From an uncultured Lachnospiraceae bacterium (GTDB lineage: Bacteria; Bacillota; Clostridia; Lachnospirales; Lachnospiraceae): a DNA stretch of 17,786 nucleotides. Both the position numbers and the translations under genes were made by a program. A model generated the notes under the pieces. It made no database searches. It was not told the DNA's origin and saw only the letters and a list, made by a program, of their open reading frames with translations. Each line of letters starts with the position of its first letter. The stretch's first letter is position 1. The stretch spans positions 1 to 17,786 of the forward strand of contig CAJUMB010000065.1 of the NCBI GenBank assembly GCA_910587105.1. The letters are read 5' to 3'. Positions 1-7,770 of the stretch are shown here, in pieces.

Positions 1-75
1 ATGCACAAACACATTATTTAGATATTTTTTGTATAAAACAGTTAAACAATATTAAAAACATATTCTGAAGCATAG

Positions 76-103
76 TTGTATATTTTTTCAGATATGTTAT
101 AAT
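76..103 (+). promoter_or_regulatory. Putative sigma-A promoter of the Rpn-like nuclease gene
   Basis: A perfect -10 box TATAAT lies at 98-103. A weak -35 (TTGTAT, 76-81) sits 16 bp upstream. The DNA is AT-rich and the downstream gene has an AAAGGAG ribosome binding site at 114-120, 8 nt before its ATG. The -35 match is poor, so the promoter call rests mainly on the -10 box and its distance of about 25 nt from the start codon. Confidence 0.5.
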
Positions 104-128
104 TCTACTTAATAAAGGAGTTATCTTC

Positions 129-1073
129 ATGAGTGATATAAAGATACAATGGCATCCAGGCTTTGTAGCTGCTATAAATCTGGAACTGAATGAATACAAG
201 GATAACCTGATTTTTGAAAAGGAATACAATCTAAACACAAAACCTTTAGAAATCGACCTGCTGATCATCAAAAAAGAAACTGACGCCCCTATTTCCAATG
301 AAATCGGAATATTTTTCAAAGGTCATAATATCCTGGAATACAAATCGCCAGAAGACCACCTTAACATAGATTCCTTTTTCAAAACCACAGCCTATGCATG
401 CCTTTATAAATCATACTCAGCCACTGTTGACGGAATCCGTGCAGATGATATCACGTTAAGCATTGTCCGGGAAGCAAAACCGGAGGGAATTTTCAAGTAT
501 TTCAGGGAACATAACTGCCAGATAACAAATACCTATCAGGGTATCTATTACATAAAAGGGCCTTTTCCATTCCCGGCTCAGATTATTGTTACAAGGGAAT
601 TAGACCCAAAGGAGCATACATGGCTCAGGGCCTTATCTGGAAAACTGGATGAGAAAGACATTGAGAATCTCCTGGCCAATACAAACCGATTAACAGGAAA
701 AGCCGAAAGAGAAATGGCAGATTCCGTCTTGGAAGTGAGCGTAAAAGCCAATAAACAGATCATTAACAAATTGATGGGAGATGAGAATATGTGCAACGCA
801 TTGATGGAGATTATGGAACCCAAGATAAAAGAGCTTATGGAACCCAAAATGGAGGAAATACGTAAGGAAAGCCAACTGCAGGGCCTTAGGGAAGGCCGCA
901 GGGAAGGTCTGAAAGAAGGCCGCAGGGAAGGTCTGAAAGAAGGCCGGAAAGAAGGCCGGATTCAAGGAATAATAGAAGCACTTCGTGATTTAAAACATTC
1001 AGATTCCGAAATAAAATCCATACTTATAAAACAGTATAGTCTTACAGAGGAGGAACTAAACAATTTCTTATAA
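129..1073 (+). CDS. Rpn-like PD-(D/E)XK nuclease / transposase-family protein
   Basis: This 314-residue protein looks like the Rpn / PD-(D/E)XK nuclease-transposase families common in Clostridia. Family members cut DNA and are tied to mobile elements or recombination; in databases some carry unrelated, misleading names. The visible catalytic pattern is an acidic strand EIDLLIIKK (E41, D43) followed by LEYKSPED with E70 and K72, matching D...ExK. After a middle region there is a charged helical segment (about 195-250), then six tandem EGxx units (255-278) that end the nuclease-like part. A short helical tail follows. The ATG at 129 has a well-spaced AAAGGAG. The gene stands alone, on the opposite strand to the next operon, with its own promoter. 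The family assignment is from motif and architecture, not from a search; the DNA target and biological role are unknown. Confidence 0.75.
   Translation: MSDIKIQWHPGFVAAINLELNEYKDNLIFEKEYNLNTKPLEIDLLIIKKETDAPISNEIGIFFKGHNILEYKSPEDHLNIDSFFKTTAYACLYKSYSATVDGIRADDITLSIVREAKPEGIFKYFREHNCQITNTYQGIYYIKGPFPFPAQIIVTRELDPKEHTWLRALSGKLDEKDIENLLANTNRLTGKAEREMADSVLEVSVKANKQIINKLMGDENMCNALMEIMEPKIKELMEPKMEEIRKESQLQGLREGRREGLKEGRREGLKEGRKEGRIQGIIEALRDLKHSDSEIKSILIKQYSLTEEELNNFL
891..962 (+). repeat. In-frame 12-bp tandem repeat (6 units) in the Rpn-like gene
   Basis: Six consecutive 12-bp units start at 891. Two 24-bp double units (891-914 and 915-938) are identical, followed by two diverged 12-bp units. 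They encode six EGxx tetrapeptides (EGRR, EGLK, EGRR, EGLK, EGRK, EGRI). The unit length is a multiple of three, so copy number can change without a frameshift. Such EGxx tracts are typical of Rpn-type C-termini. Confidence 0.9.
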
Positions 1074-1198
1074 GTCCTCATAAAAAATAAAATCGCAAAA
1101 ATAATATTGACAGTCAGTTTTCCCTTAAAACAGAGGATATTGACCGGCTTATTAGTTGAAAAAACCTTTACTGTTCAATAGTTATTCAATATAATTTT

Positions 1199-1238
1199 AA
1201 AACTCTCTGCTGTAAGATGTTTTACAACAGAGAGTTTT
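1199..1238 (-). terminator. Hairpin terminator of the ior operon, probably bidirectional
   Basis: A 17-nt arm (1199-1215) pairs with 1222-1238 around a 6-nt loop, with one mismatch. The stem ends in AAAA/TTTT, giving a T-run for either direction. It lies 21 bp past the aminotransferase stop codon and about 125 bp past the Rpn-like gene on the other strand, so it can close both convergent transcripts. Confidence 0.8.
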
Positions 1239-1244
1239 CTGGAC

Positions 1245-1262
1245 TTTTCAAACACGCTCTAA
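1245..1262 (-). repeat. Solo terminus of the palindromic repeat family
   Basis: Read on the minus strand this is TTAGAGCGTGTTTGAAAA. It closely resembles the end of the element at 17016-17047 (TTAGAGCATGTTTAAAAA) and the ends of the 166-bp palindrome at 10589-10754. Its TAG (1261-1259) is the stop codon of the aminotransferase. It is short, so chance similarity is possible, but the position at a gene's stop codon matches the other copy. Confidence 0.45.
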
Positions 1263-2446
1263 TCCTTATATTCCTTCATCAATTCCTTAAAAGCAGACAG
1301 AGAATTCACAATCGTCTCATAAGAAACACAATACGCCAGCCTCACATACCCCGGGCAGGCAAAAGAACTTCCCGGTACCATCAAAATATTATATTTCTTT
1401 CCCGCCTGACAGAATGCCTTTTCATCCTCCACCGGAGATTTTACGAATAAATAAAAAGCTCCCTGGGGCTTGATACATTCCAGCCCGCATTCCTTCAGAC
1501 CTTCATACAAAGTAGTCCTGTTCCTGTCATAATAATCCAGATTCACCTTAGCATCCACGCAGCGTCCCACCACTTTTTGAATCAGAGAAGGGGCATTCAC
1601 AGACCCATTGATACGGTTGGCAATGGATGCTGCTGTAAGCACTTCCTCACTGCCGTCCACCTCATCGGGAATCACCAGATACCCGATCCGTTCTCCAGGC
1701 AGTGACAAAGATTTACTGTAAGAATACCCAACCACTGTATTATCATAATATTTGGTCAGATAAGGAACCTCCACGCCATCATAAGCCAGTTCCCGGTACG
1801 GCTCATCGGAAATCAGATAGATCACTGACTGGAATTCTTTCTGCTTAGCTTCCAGAATCGCAGCCATTTTCTTAATGGTTTCCTCTGAGTAAACCACACC
1901 AGTGGGATTGTGGGGGGTATTTACAATTACCGCTCTGGTTTTTGCCGTAATCTTTTTCTCAAATTCCTCCAGATTGGGCTGGAACGTGGACGTATCCGGG
2001 GATACCTCCACCAATTTACCATCATAATTCCTCACATAAGAACCATACTCCAGGAAATACGGGGCAAATACAATCACTTCCTCCCCAGGATTTACCACAG
2101 TTTTCAAAATCACGTTCAGACCGCTGGCGGCCCCCACTGTCATAATCAGATTCTTCGCCTGAAAGCTGGTTCCAAACCTTCTGTTCAAAGACTCTGCGAT
2201 GGACTTGCGCACATCCTCAAACCCTGCATTGCTCATATATCCATGAAGAACCACCGGGTCCTCGTTGGTAATCAAGTCTATCACAGCATCTTTCACCTGC
2301 TCCGGTGCAGGTACATTGGGATTTCCCAGGCTGAAATCAAACACTTTATCAGCGCCGTATTTTGCCTTCAGTCTGCCACCCTCTTCGAACATCTCCCGGA
2401 TGGCGGAATTATTCTGAACCAATGGTTTCATTTTTTCTGCTATCAT
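1259..2446 (-). CDS. PLP-dependent class I/II aminotransferase (ior operon)
   Basis: A 395-residue fold-type I aminotransferase, the usual length for the family. Visible landmarks are GNPNVPAP near residue 41, the NPTG loop (N180), SDEPY with D214 contacting the pyridine nitrogen, SYSKSLSLPGER with the Schiff-base lysine K245, and GYVRLAYC with R369, the expected substrate carboxylate-binding arginine. It would exchange an amino group between an amino acid and a 2-oxo acid in the cytoplasm. The ATG overlaps the transporter stop codon as ATGA and has an AAGGAGGG site inside the transporter gene, so the two are translationally coupled. It is the last gene of a unit with iorAB and an amino acid transporter, which makes an aromatic amino acid the likely substrate; this specificity is inferred from context. 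The stop codon TAG falls in a repeat terminus. Confidence 0.88.
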   Translation of the reverse strand: MIAEKMKPLVQNNSAIREMFEEGGRLKAKYGADKVFDFSLGNPNVPAPEQVKDAVIDLITNEDPVVLHGYMSNAGFEDVRKSIAESLNRRFGTSFQAKNLIMTVGAASGLNVILKTVVNPGEEVIVFAPYFLEYGSYVRNYDGKLVEVSPDTSTFQPNLEEFEKKITAKTRAVIVNTPHNPTGVVYSEETIKKMAAILEAKQKEFQSVIYLISDEPYRELAYDGVEVPYLTKYYDNTVVGYSYSKSLSLPGERIGYLVIPDEVDGSEEVLTAASIANRINGSVNAPSLIQKVVGRCVDAKVNLDYYDRNRTTLYEGLKECGLECIKPQGAFYLFVKSPVEDEKAFCQAGKKYNILMVPGSSFACPGYVRLAYCVSYETIVNSLSAFKELMKEYKD

Positions 2447-3924
2447 TTATGTCCCTCCTTACGCCTGCCGCCAAAGGCAAACCAGCAGATCAATGCCAGG
2501 AAAGCCACTGCAACGATCAGCCACGGAATCAGGTATTTCAATCCCTGTTTATAAAACATATCCCAGTAGCCTTTCAAATAAATTGCAACCACAATAAACG
2601 GCAGAATAAATGTCATATAACCTTTTATCATCACCGGAAACTTCATACCCTGTCCGGCATTGGCCTCTTCGATAAAGTTTTTCCATCCCCATCCATACCG
2701 GGTAGTACAAAACATGAGATACACTAAAGACCCCAGTGGAAGCAGATTATTGGACACCAGGAAATCTTCCAGGTCCATAATCCCCGTCCCAGGTCCCAGC
2801 GGCTGGATACCGGAAAGCACATTAAATCCCAGCACACAGGGCATGGATAAAACAATCAGCGCAGCAATGTTAAAGAGCACTGCTTTCTTCCTCTCCCATC
2901 CCCACAGGTCAATGGCAAAAGAAATAATATTTTCAAACACGGCAACCACTGTGGACAACGCCGCAAAAGAAAGGAATAAGAAGAAAAATGTTCCCCATAT
3001 CCGTCCCCCTGCCATCTGATTAAAAATATTAGGCAGAGTGATAAAAATTAATGGCGGCCCTGCATCCGGCTGAATCCCGTAAGAAAAACATGCCGGTATA
3101 ATAATCAGTCCGGCCATCAGCGCCACAAATGTGTCCAGACAGCTGATACTTAGAGTTTCTCCCGTCAGAGAGCGGCTTTTATCCAGATAACTTCCGAAAA
3201 TAGCCATGGAGCCGATTCCCACACTCAACGTAAAGAAGGATTGAGACATGGCGCCAAATACCACATTGCCGATTCCCTCGTCCACCATAGCCTTAAAGTC
3301 CGGAACCAGATAAAAACGGATTCCCTCTCCCGCATTGGGAAGCATCACAGAGTGGACAGCCAACACCAGAATCAATACAAACAGACACGCCATCATCACT
3401 TTCGTAATCTTCTCCACGCCTTTTTGCACACCCAGAGAACAGATACCAAAAGAAATCACCACCACCAGAATCATCCACAGTGTGAGCGTTCCCGCAGAAC
3501 CTGTCATCTCCTGAAATTTCGCCGCCACATCTTCAGTAGTCATGGCACTTCCTGTGAAATCCCCTTTCAGACTGCAGAAACAGTAATACAGCATCCATCC
3601 GGCCACCATAGTGTAGAACATCATCAGCAGATAATTACCTGCTATGGCAAAGTAACTGAAATGGTGCCAGCGGCTCCCCTCCGGTTCCAGTTTCCTAAAA
3701 GAAGCTGCGCAGCTTTTCTGACTCCCCCGGCCCACGGAAAATTCACAGACCATAATGGGGAATCCCAAAATAGCCAGAAATACCAAATAAATCAAAATAA
3801 AGGCAGCACCCCCGTAACGCCCGCACATATAAGGAAACTTCCAGACATTTCCCAATCCAACGGCACATCCGGCGGATACCAGTATAAAACCCAGTCTTGA
3901 CCCAAACTTCTCTCTTTCCTGCAT
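2443..3924 (-). CDS. Sodium-dependent amino acid transporter, NSS/SNF family
   Basis: A 493-residue, highly hydrophobic protein with the size and pattern of bacterial neurotransmitter:sodium symporters (LeuT, MhsT, Tyt1, TnaT), expected to have 11-12 membrane helices. Helix 1 carries AVGLGNVWKFPY (about residues 21-32) followed by GRYGGAAF, the unwound Na+/substrate site. SQSFFTLSVGIG (about 227-238) matches the broken helix 6. These proteins import amino acids with Na+. A GTG codon at 3930 is possible, but the GAGGGGG site is spaced 7 nt from the ATG at 3924 and touches the GTG almost directly, so 3924 is chosen. It sits 31 nt after iorB and overlaps the aminotransferase by 4 nt. Placement with iorAB suggests uptake of aromatic amino acids; the substrate itself cannot be read from the sequence. 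Confidence 0.9.
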   Translation of the reverse strand: MQEREKFGSRLGFILVSAGCAVGLGNVWKFPYMCGRYGGAAFILIYLVFLAILGFPIMVCEFSVGRGSQKSCAASFRKLEPEGSRWHHFSYFAIAGNYLLMMFYTMVAGWMLYYCFCSLKGDFTGSAMTTEDVAAKFQEMTGSAGTLTLWMILVVVISFGICSLGVQKGVEKITKVMMACLFVLILVLAVHSVMLPNAGEGIRFYLVPDFKAMVDEGIGNVVFGAMSQSFFTLSVGIGSMAIFGSYLDKSRSLTGETLSISCLDTFVALMAGLIIIPACFSYGIQPDAGPPLIFITLPNIFNQMAGGRIWGTFFFLFLSFAALSTVVAVFENIISFAIDLWGWERKKAVLFNIAALIVLSMPCVLGFNVLSGIQPLGPGTGIMDLEDFLVSNNLLPLGSLVYLMFCTTRYGWGWKNFIEEANAGQGMKFPVMIKGYMTFILPFIVVAIYLKGYWDMFYKQGLKYLIPWLIVAVAFLALICWFAFGGRRKEGHK

Positions 3925-3955
3925 CAACACACCCCCTCAAAATAACGCAAAGCGT

Positions 3956-4537
3956 TTAATCCGCAGACACGGCTCCCATGCCTGCCTGCAAAGCCTTCTT
4001 ATTCAGTTCCAGAAAACGGGGTTTTATATTGTCTGTCAAAATATCATCCCAGTGAATCTGCTCTAATCCCATAGCGCGGATAATCGTCCCCAGCAGAATG
4101 ATATTAGCCACCTTCTCGTTTCCCATTTCCCGGGCCATACCGCTGGCATCCACCACTTTGACCTTATCTACATGTTTCTCAATTTCCTCCAGCACATGGT
4201 CCGGATATTCCTCCTCACCAATCACCACAGACTGGGAGGGTATTTCCTCATTATTCACCACCAGCGTGCCCCCTTCTTTCAGAAAGTCCAGACTGCGCAG
4301 AGCCTCCATTTTCTCAAAAGCAACTACCATATCTGCACTTCCCGTCTCAATTACAGGAGAATATACAGTTTCTCCATAACGTACCTGGGAAGATACACTG
4401 CCCCCTCTCTGGGACATTCCGTGGATCTCACTCATTTTCACTTCATATCCGGCTTCCATCAGCCCCGTTGTCAATATCTTGCTGGCAAGAATGGTTCCCT
4501 GTCCGCCCACGCCCACCAGTAAAATGCTTTTCGTCAT
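3956..4537 (-). CDS. iorB: Indolepyruvate ferredoxin oxidoreductase, beta (gamma-domain) subunit
   Basis: A 193-residue protein matching IorB. It shows GVGGQGT (residues 9-15) at the N-terminus, then SEIHGMSQRGG (36-46) and KVANIILLGT in the C-terminal half, all typical of the pyruvate-ferredoxin/2-oxoacid oxidoreductase catalytic gamma domain. With IorA it catalyses the CoA-dependent oxidative decarboxylation of aryl-2-oxo acids (indolepyruvate, phenylpyruvate, 4-hydroxyphenylpyruvate) to aryl-acetyl-CoA, CO2 and reduced ferredoxin. The ATG lies 4 nt past the iorA stop, with AGGAGG inside the end of iorA, so coupled translation is likely. Length and motifs are normal. Confidence 0.95.
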   Translation of the reverse strand: MTKSILLVGVGGQGTILASKILTTGLMEAGYEVKMSEIHGMSQRGGSVSSQVRYGETVYSPVIETGSADMVVAFEKMEALRSLDFLKEGGTLVVNNEEIPSQSVVIGEEEYPDHVLEEIEKHVDKVKVVDASGMAREMGNEKVANIILLGTIIRAMGLEQIHWDDILTDNIKPRFLELNKKALQAGMGAVSAD

Positions 4538-4541
4538 GACG

Positions 4542-6323
4542 CTAATCCTCCTTTACAATGGCATCCTGTTTACAAATCTGCGCACATACATCACACCCCA
4601 GACACTGAGCACGGTGAATCACTGCTTTCTTTGTGTCCTTATCAAAAGACATGGCAGGACAGCCTGCCTTCAGGCAGAGCTTACAGCCCACACATTTTTC
4701 CTCAATCACCCGGTTCTTGCTGATGAACAAGTCTGTAAATTCATCTTTATCAGCCTGAGAAAACTTTTTCAGCGCACAGGGCCATCTGGTTATAATCACA
4801 GAAGGTTCGTCCAAAGCCAGGAATTCATCCAAAGCCTCATCCACCTCTTTCAGATTATTAGGATTTACTACCCGCACATGACGAACTCCGATGGCTTTCA
4901 CCAGTTCTTCGATTTTAATCAGCGTGGTGGGCTCTCCTTTTGCCGTAAATCCGGTTCCCGGATTATCCTGATGGCCAGTCATGCCTGTAATCCGGTTATC
5001 CAATATAATATTTACCGTATTACTCTGGTTATACACGGTATTAATCAGAGAATTGATTCCTGTGTGGAAAAAGGTAGAATCTCCCAGCACTGTCACAACC
5101 CTCCTCTTGGTATCTCCCTGATTGAAAATCTTCTGTGCCCCGTGTCCAATGGAAAAACTGGCTCCCATACAGACGGTGGAATCCATTGCCGAAAAAGGCT
5201 TGCCTGCAGCCAGGGTATAACAGCCGATGTCCCCGCTGATCATAATATTCTTGCGCCTGCCCAGCCGGTAGAACAGCCCTCTGTGGGGACATCCTGCGCA
5301 AAATGCCGGTGAACGGGCAATCAATTTACTCCTGTCAAAATCAATGGTTTTCCTCTCCTGGCCGCCTATACTTTTGCGGATCACATCGGGAGTCATCTCC
5401 CCGTAGGCTGGAAACGTATCTTTCCCCACGATCTTACAGGATACCCCTGATCTTTCCACAAATTCCTGAATATAAGGGTCGTTTTCCTCTAATATGTAAA
5501 CCGTCTCCATACGGCTGCAGAAATCCTGTATCAATTTTTTGGGAAGGGGATGGGTAAATCCCAGTTTCAGATAAGAAGCATCCTCTCCAAACACTTCTTT
5601 TCCATAAAAATAGCAGATACCGGATGCAATTACTCCCACTTTGCTGTCCGTATACTCCGCCCGGTTAAAAGGGGATTTCTCACTATATTCCGCCAGATTT
5701 TCCATTCTGTCTTCCAGATTCACACGGAGTTTCCTGGCAATAACCGGCAGACACACATACTTGGCGGGATTTTTCACCCATTCTTTCAACGGTACCTGTT
5801 CCCTCTCACCCAATTCCACAATAGACTTTGAATGACATACCCTGGTGGTCATGCGGAGAAGCACCGGAGTATCGTAAGACTCGCTGAGTGTATAAGCAGC
5901 TTTCACCATATCCAGACATTCCTGGGAATCGGAAGGCTCCAGCATAGCCAGCTTAGCGGCTTTGGCGTAATTGCGGTTATCCTGTTCATTCTGAGACGAA
6001 TACATACCCGGTTCATCGGCTGTGACAATCACATTCCCTGCATTCACACCCATATAAGACCAGGTAAAAAGCGGGTCAGCCGCCACATTCAATCCCACAT
6101 GTTTCATAGACACCATGCTGCGGGCCCCTGCAATTGCCGCACCAATAGCCGACTCCATGGCCACTTTCTCATTAGGCCCCCACTCTGTCTCAATTTCATC
6201 ATAACCGGACAGATTTTCCAGAATCTCTGTGCTGGGTGTTCCCGGATATGCAGATGCGTGGCGGACTCCCGCCTCATAGGCGCCTCTAGCCACAGCTTCA
6301 TCGCCAGTCATCAATTGTTTCAT
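4542..6323 (-). CDS. iorA: Indolepyruvate ferredoxin oxidoreductase, alpha subunit
   Basis: A 593-residue TPP and iron-sulfur subunit, normal IorA length. The N-terminal pyrimidine-binding domain contains SAYPGTPSTE (about 24-33) and EWGPNEKVA. The central TPP site contains GDIGCYT (364-370) and GDS at 414-416 with the asparagine at 443 closing the TPP-binding motif. The C-terminus is a 2x[4Fe-4S] ferredoxin domain with C544, C547, C550, C555 and C574, C577, C580, C584, all present. It is the first gene of the operon. The ATG at 6323 is preceded by GGAGGAG with 7-nt spacing; an upstream ATG at 6328 stops after one codon. It pairs with iorB to make arylacetyl-CoA and reduced ferredoxin from aryl pyruvates, feeding amino acid fermentation. 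No CoA ligase or ferredoxin gene is in the window. Confidence 0.96.
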   Translation of the reverse strand: MKQLMTGDEAVARGAYEAGVRHASAYPGTPSTEILENLSGYDEIETEWGPNEKVAMESAIGAAIAGARSMVSMKHVGLNVAADPLFTWSYMGVNAGNVIVTADEPGMYSSQNEQDNRNYAKAAKLAMLEPSDSQECLDMVKAAYTLSESYDTPVLLRMTTRVCHSKSIVELGEREQVPLKEWVKNPAKYVCLPVIARKLRVNLEDRMENLAEYSEKSPFNRAEYTDSKVGVIASGICYFYGKEVFGEDASYLKLGFTHPLPKKLIQDFCSRMETVYILEENDPYIQEFVERSGVSCKIVGKDTFPAYGEMTPDVIRKSIGGQERKTIDFDRSKLIARSPAFCAGCPHRGLFYRLGRRKNIMISGDIGCYTLAAGKPFSAMDSTVCMGASFSIGHGAQKIFNQGDTKRRVVTVLGDSTFFHTGINSLINTVYNQSNTVNIILDNRITGMTGHQDNPGTGFTAKGEPTTLIKIEELVKAIGVRHVRVVNPNNLKEVDEALDEFLALDEPSVIITRWPCALKKFSQADKDEFTDLFISKNRVIEEKCVGCKLCLKAGCPAMSFDKDTKKAVIHRAQCLGCDVCAQICKQDAIVKED

Positions 6324-6355
6324 GTCATTGCTCCTCCTTACTCCAATATGTTATT

Positions 6356-6385
6356 ATTATATAGTTATCTAATTATGCCTGTCAA
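6356..6385 (-). promoter_or_regulatory. Sigma-A promoter of the ior operon
   Basis: On the minus strand a perfect -35 TTGACA (6385-6380) is followed after 18 bp by a perfect -10 TATAAT (6361-6356). An alternative TATATA register would give a 16-bp spacer. It ends 33 bp upstream of the iorA start codon, leaving room for the GGAGGAG site. It should drive iorA, iorB, the NSS transporter and the aminotransferase. Confidence 0.85.
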
Positions 6386-6406
6386 TATTTGTTGAAATTT
6401 AATAAA

Positions 6407-6445
6407 GCTATCACGTCAAAACAAAACTTTTTTTGACGCCATAGC
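6407..6445 (-). terminator. Inverted repeat: terminator of the binding-protein gene or operator of the ior operon
   Basis: Arms of 15 nt (6407-6421 and 6431-6445) pair with two adjacent mismatches around a 9-nt loop; the inner 8 bp CGTCAAAA/TTTTGACG are perfect. It begins 16 bp past the stop codon of the lipoprotein gene and on the minus strand is followed by TTTATTAAATTT, so an intrinsic terminator is the simplest reading. It also ends only 21 bp upstream of the ior -35 box, where an activator or repressor could bind. The sequence cannot separate these roles. Confidence 0.6.
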
Positions 6446-6461
6446 CTTATCTTTCCATTAA

Positions 6462-7586
6462 TTATTCATAAAGCAGACCTTCCTGCTTTGCTTTATCCAA
6501 ATTTTCACTGTCCACCCAGGTATACTCTACTTTTATATCCTTCTCCAGCTGGCCTGTGTAATCTGGAGAAGCGGCAATAACCGCAGACTGTATGGTCTGA
6601 CATGCCATAAGCGGTATGTTCTGGACCACAGTTCCCAGTTGCTTCCCTTCCCGGACTGCATCTATCTGCATCTTTCCCGCATCAAATCCCACAAAGGCAA
6701 TCTCTTTGTCCGGATAATCTTTCATCACCGTCAGAACCTTTTCTGCCAATGCCTGGCTGGTACAGAAGATTCCCTTGGTCCGTTTTTTCTCCAGTACACT
6801 CCGGATGGTATCTTCTATGTTTTCCTCCTGATCCTGCGTATACTCTGCCACTTTCACATTTTTATGATTCCTGCTGATTTCCTCCGTAAAACCTTTCACC
6901 CGGCTTCTGCCAGCCTGATCATAATCCCCATGATGAAATATGACTGTCTTTCCCTTTTCACCTATAGCCGAGCTGAGCTGCCTGGCCGCCTCTGCCCCTG
7001 CCAGACAGTTGTTGGTGGCACATAAAACCGTACTCATATCGTGTTTGACCTTCGAGTGAAACAATACCACAGGAATTCCATTATCCTGGGCAGTCTCCAT
7101 CTGAGCCTGGCAGGAATTCATATCAATAGCCGCCAGACAAAGCACGGAAGGATTCTCCGCCAGAACTGCATCAATGGTATTAATCTGGTCATCTATTTTC
7201 GTATCCGAATCCGGCCCTTCAAAAGTCATCTGGACAGCGTCTTCCCCTTCCAGACCGTAAAAACTGTTGATATAGTTCACAGCCTCTTTCATATATTTCT
7301 TCATCTGTTTCCAGTAATTACCCTCTGTAGACCTGGCCACCACTGCGATGCGGATTCCCTTCTCTATATCCACACCGGCCTCAAATGAAAGCGGAAGCTT
7401 CGCCTTCCCATTCTCATCTTCTGATATAACCGTTCCATTACTCTGAGAAACCGTTTCCTGTGTCTGATTTAGTTCCACCTGTGCAGACGAAGCCTTTACC
7501 ACATCCACTGGCGTACTCCCGCTGCATCCCGTCAAAGAACCCAGGATCATCACAAGACCCAAAAATACTGTTAATATCCTTTTCAT
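6462..7586 (-). CDS. Lipoprotein sugar-type substrate-binding protein (periplasmic binding protein family 4-like)
   Basis: A 374-residue exported lipoprotein. A signal sequence MKRILTVFLGLVMILGS leads to a lipobox LTGC with the lipidated cysteine at residue 21. A low-complexity linker follows, then a two-lobed type 1 periplasmic-binding fold with IRIAVVARSTEGNYWKQM, a mid-protein strand VLCLAAIDMNS and a hinge-like IAFVGFDAGK, as in RbsB/LacI-like receptors. The start is set at the ATG at 7586, with AAGGGG 6 nt upstream, because the signal peptide begins there; a longer reading from 7637 adds 17 residues without such a site. No ABC permease or ATPase lies beside it, so it may feed a distant transporter or act as the sensor input of a signalling system. 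The ligand is not identifiable from sequence. Confidence 0.85.
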   Translation of the reverse strand: MKRILTVFLGLVMILGSLTGCSGSTPVDVVKASSAQVELNQTQETVSQSNGTVISEDENGKAKLPLSFEAGVDIEKGIRIAVVARSTEGNYWKQMKKYMKEAVNYINSFYGLEGEDAVQMTFEGPDSDTKIDDQINTIDAVLAENPSVLCLAAIDMNSCQAQMETAQDNGIPVVLFHSKVKHDMSTVLCATNNCLAGAEAARQLSSAIGEKGKTVIFHHGDYDQAGRSRVKGFTEEISRNHKNVKVAEYTQDQEENIEDTIRSVLEKKRTKGIFCTSQALAEKVLTVMKDYPDKEIAFVGFDAGKMQIDAVREGKQLGTVVQNIPLMACQTIQSAVIAASPDYTGQLEKDIKVEYTWVDSENLDKAKQEGLLYE

Positions 7587-7657
7587 CCCATTCCCCTTTT
7601 TTCTATCAGCCGCCACTGTATAAACACTGCCATACACAAAAATTTATGGCACTTTCA

Positions 7658-7685
7658 ATTATACATATTTTTCACTGATAGTCTA
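7658..7685 (-). promoter_or_regulatory. Putative promoter of the lipoprotein binding-protein gene
   Basis: On the minus strand TAGACT (7685-7680) and a perfect TATAAT (7663-7658) are 16 bp apart. The -10 box lies about 70 bp upstream of the ATG at 7586, giving a moderately long leader. The -35 matches four of six consensus bases. Confidence 0.55.
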
Positions 7686-7770
7686 TAGGATTTATTTTTT
7701 TTCACAGTATTTTCATGATCTGATTACAAATGATTAAAATGTCAAACGTCTATATTCATCGGTGAAATAA

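Noticed and set aside
1101..1158. Two copies of ATATTGAC about 40 bp apart, and TTGACA near 1106
   Set aside because: No -10 box at proper spacing and no gene follows on the plus strand; short repeats in AT-rich DNA.
3241..3900. Long plus-strand reading frame (219 codons)
   Set aside because: It lies entirely antisense to the NSS transporter, whose motifs and ribosome site are clear, and it has a composition typical of a shadow frame (rich in His, Gln, Ser).
4479..5312. Plus-strand reading frame of 277 codons
   Set aside because: It is antisense to the 3' part of iorA and the start of iorB, with no ribosome binding site and no recognisable domain.
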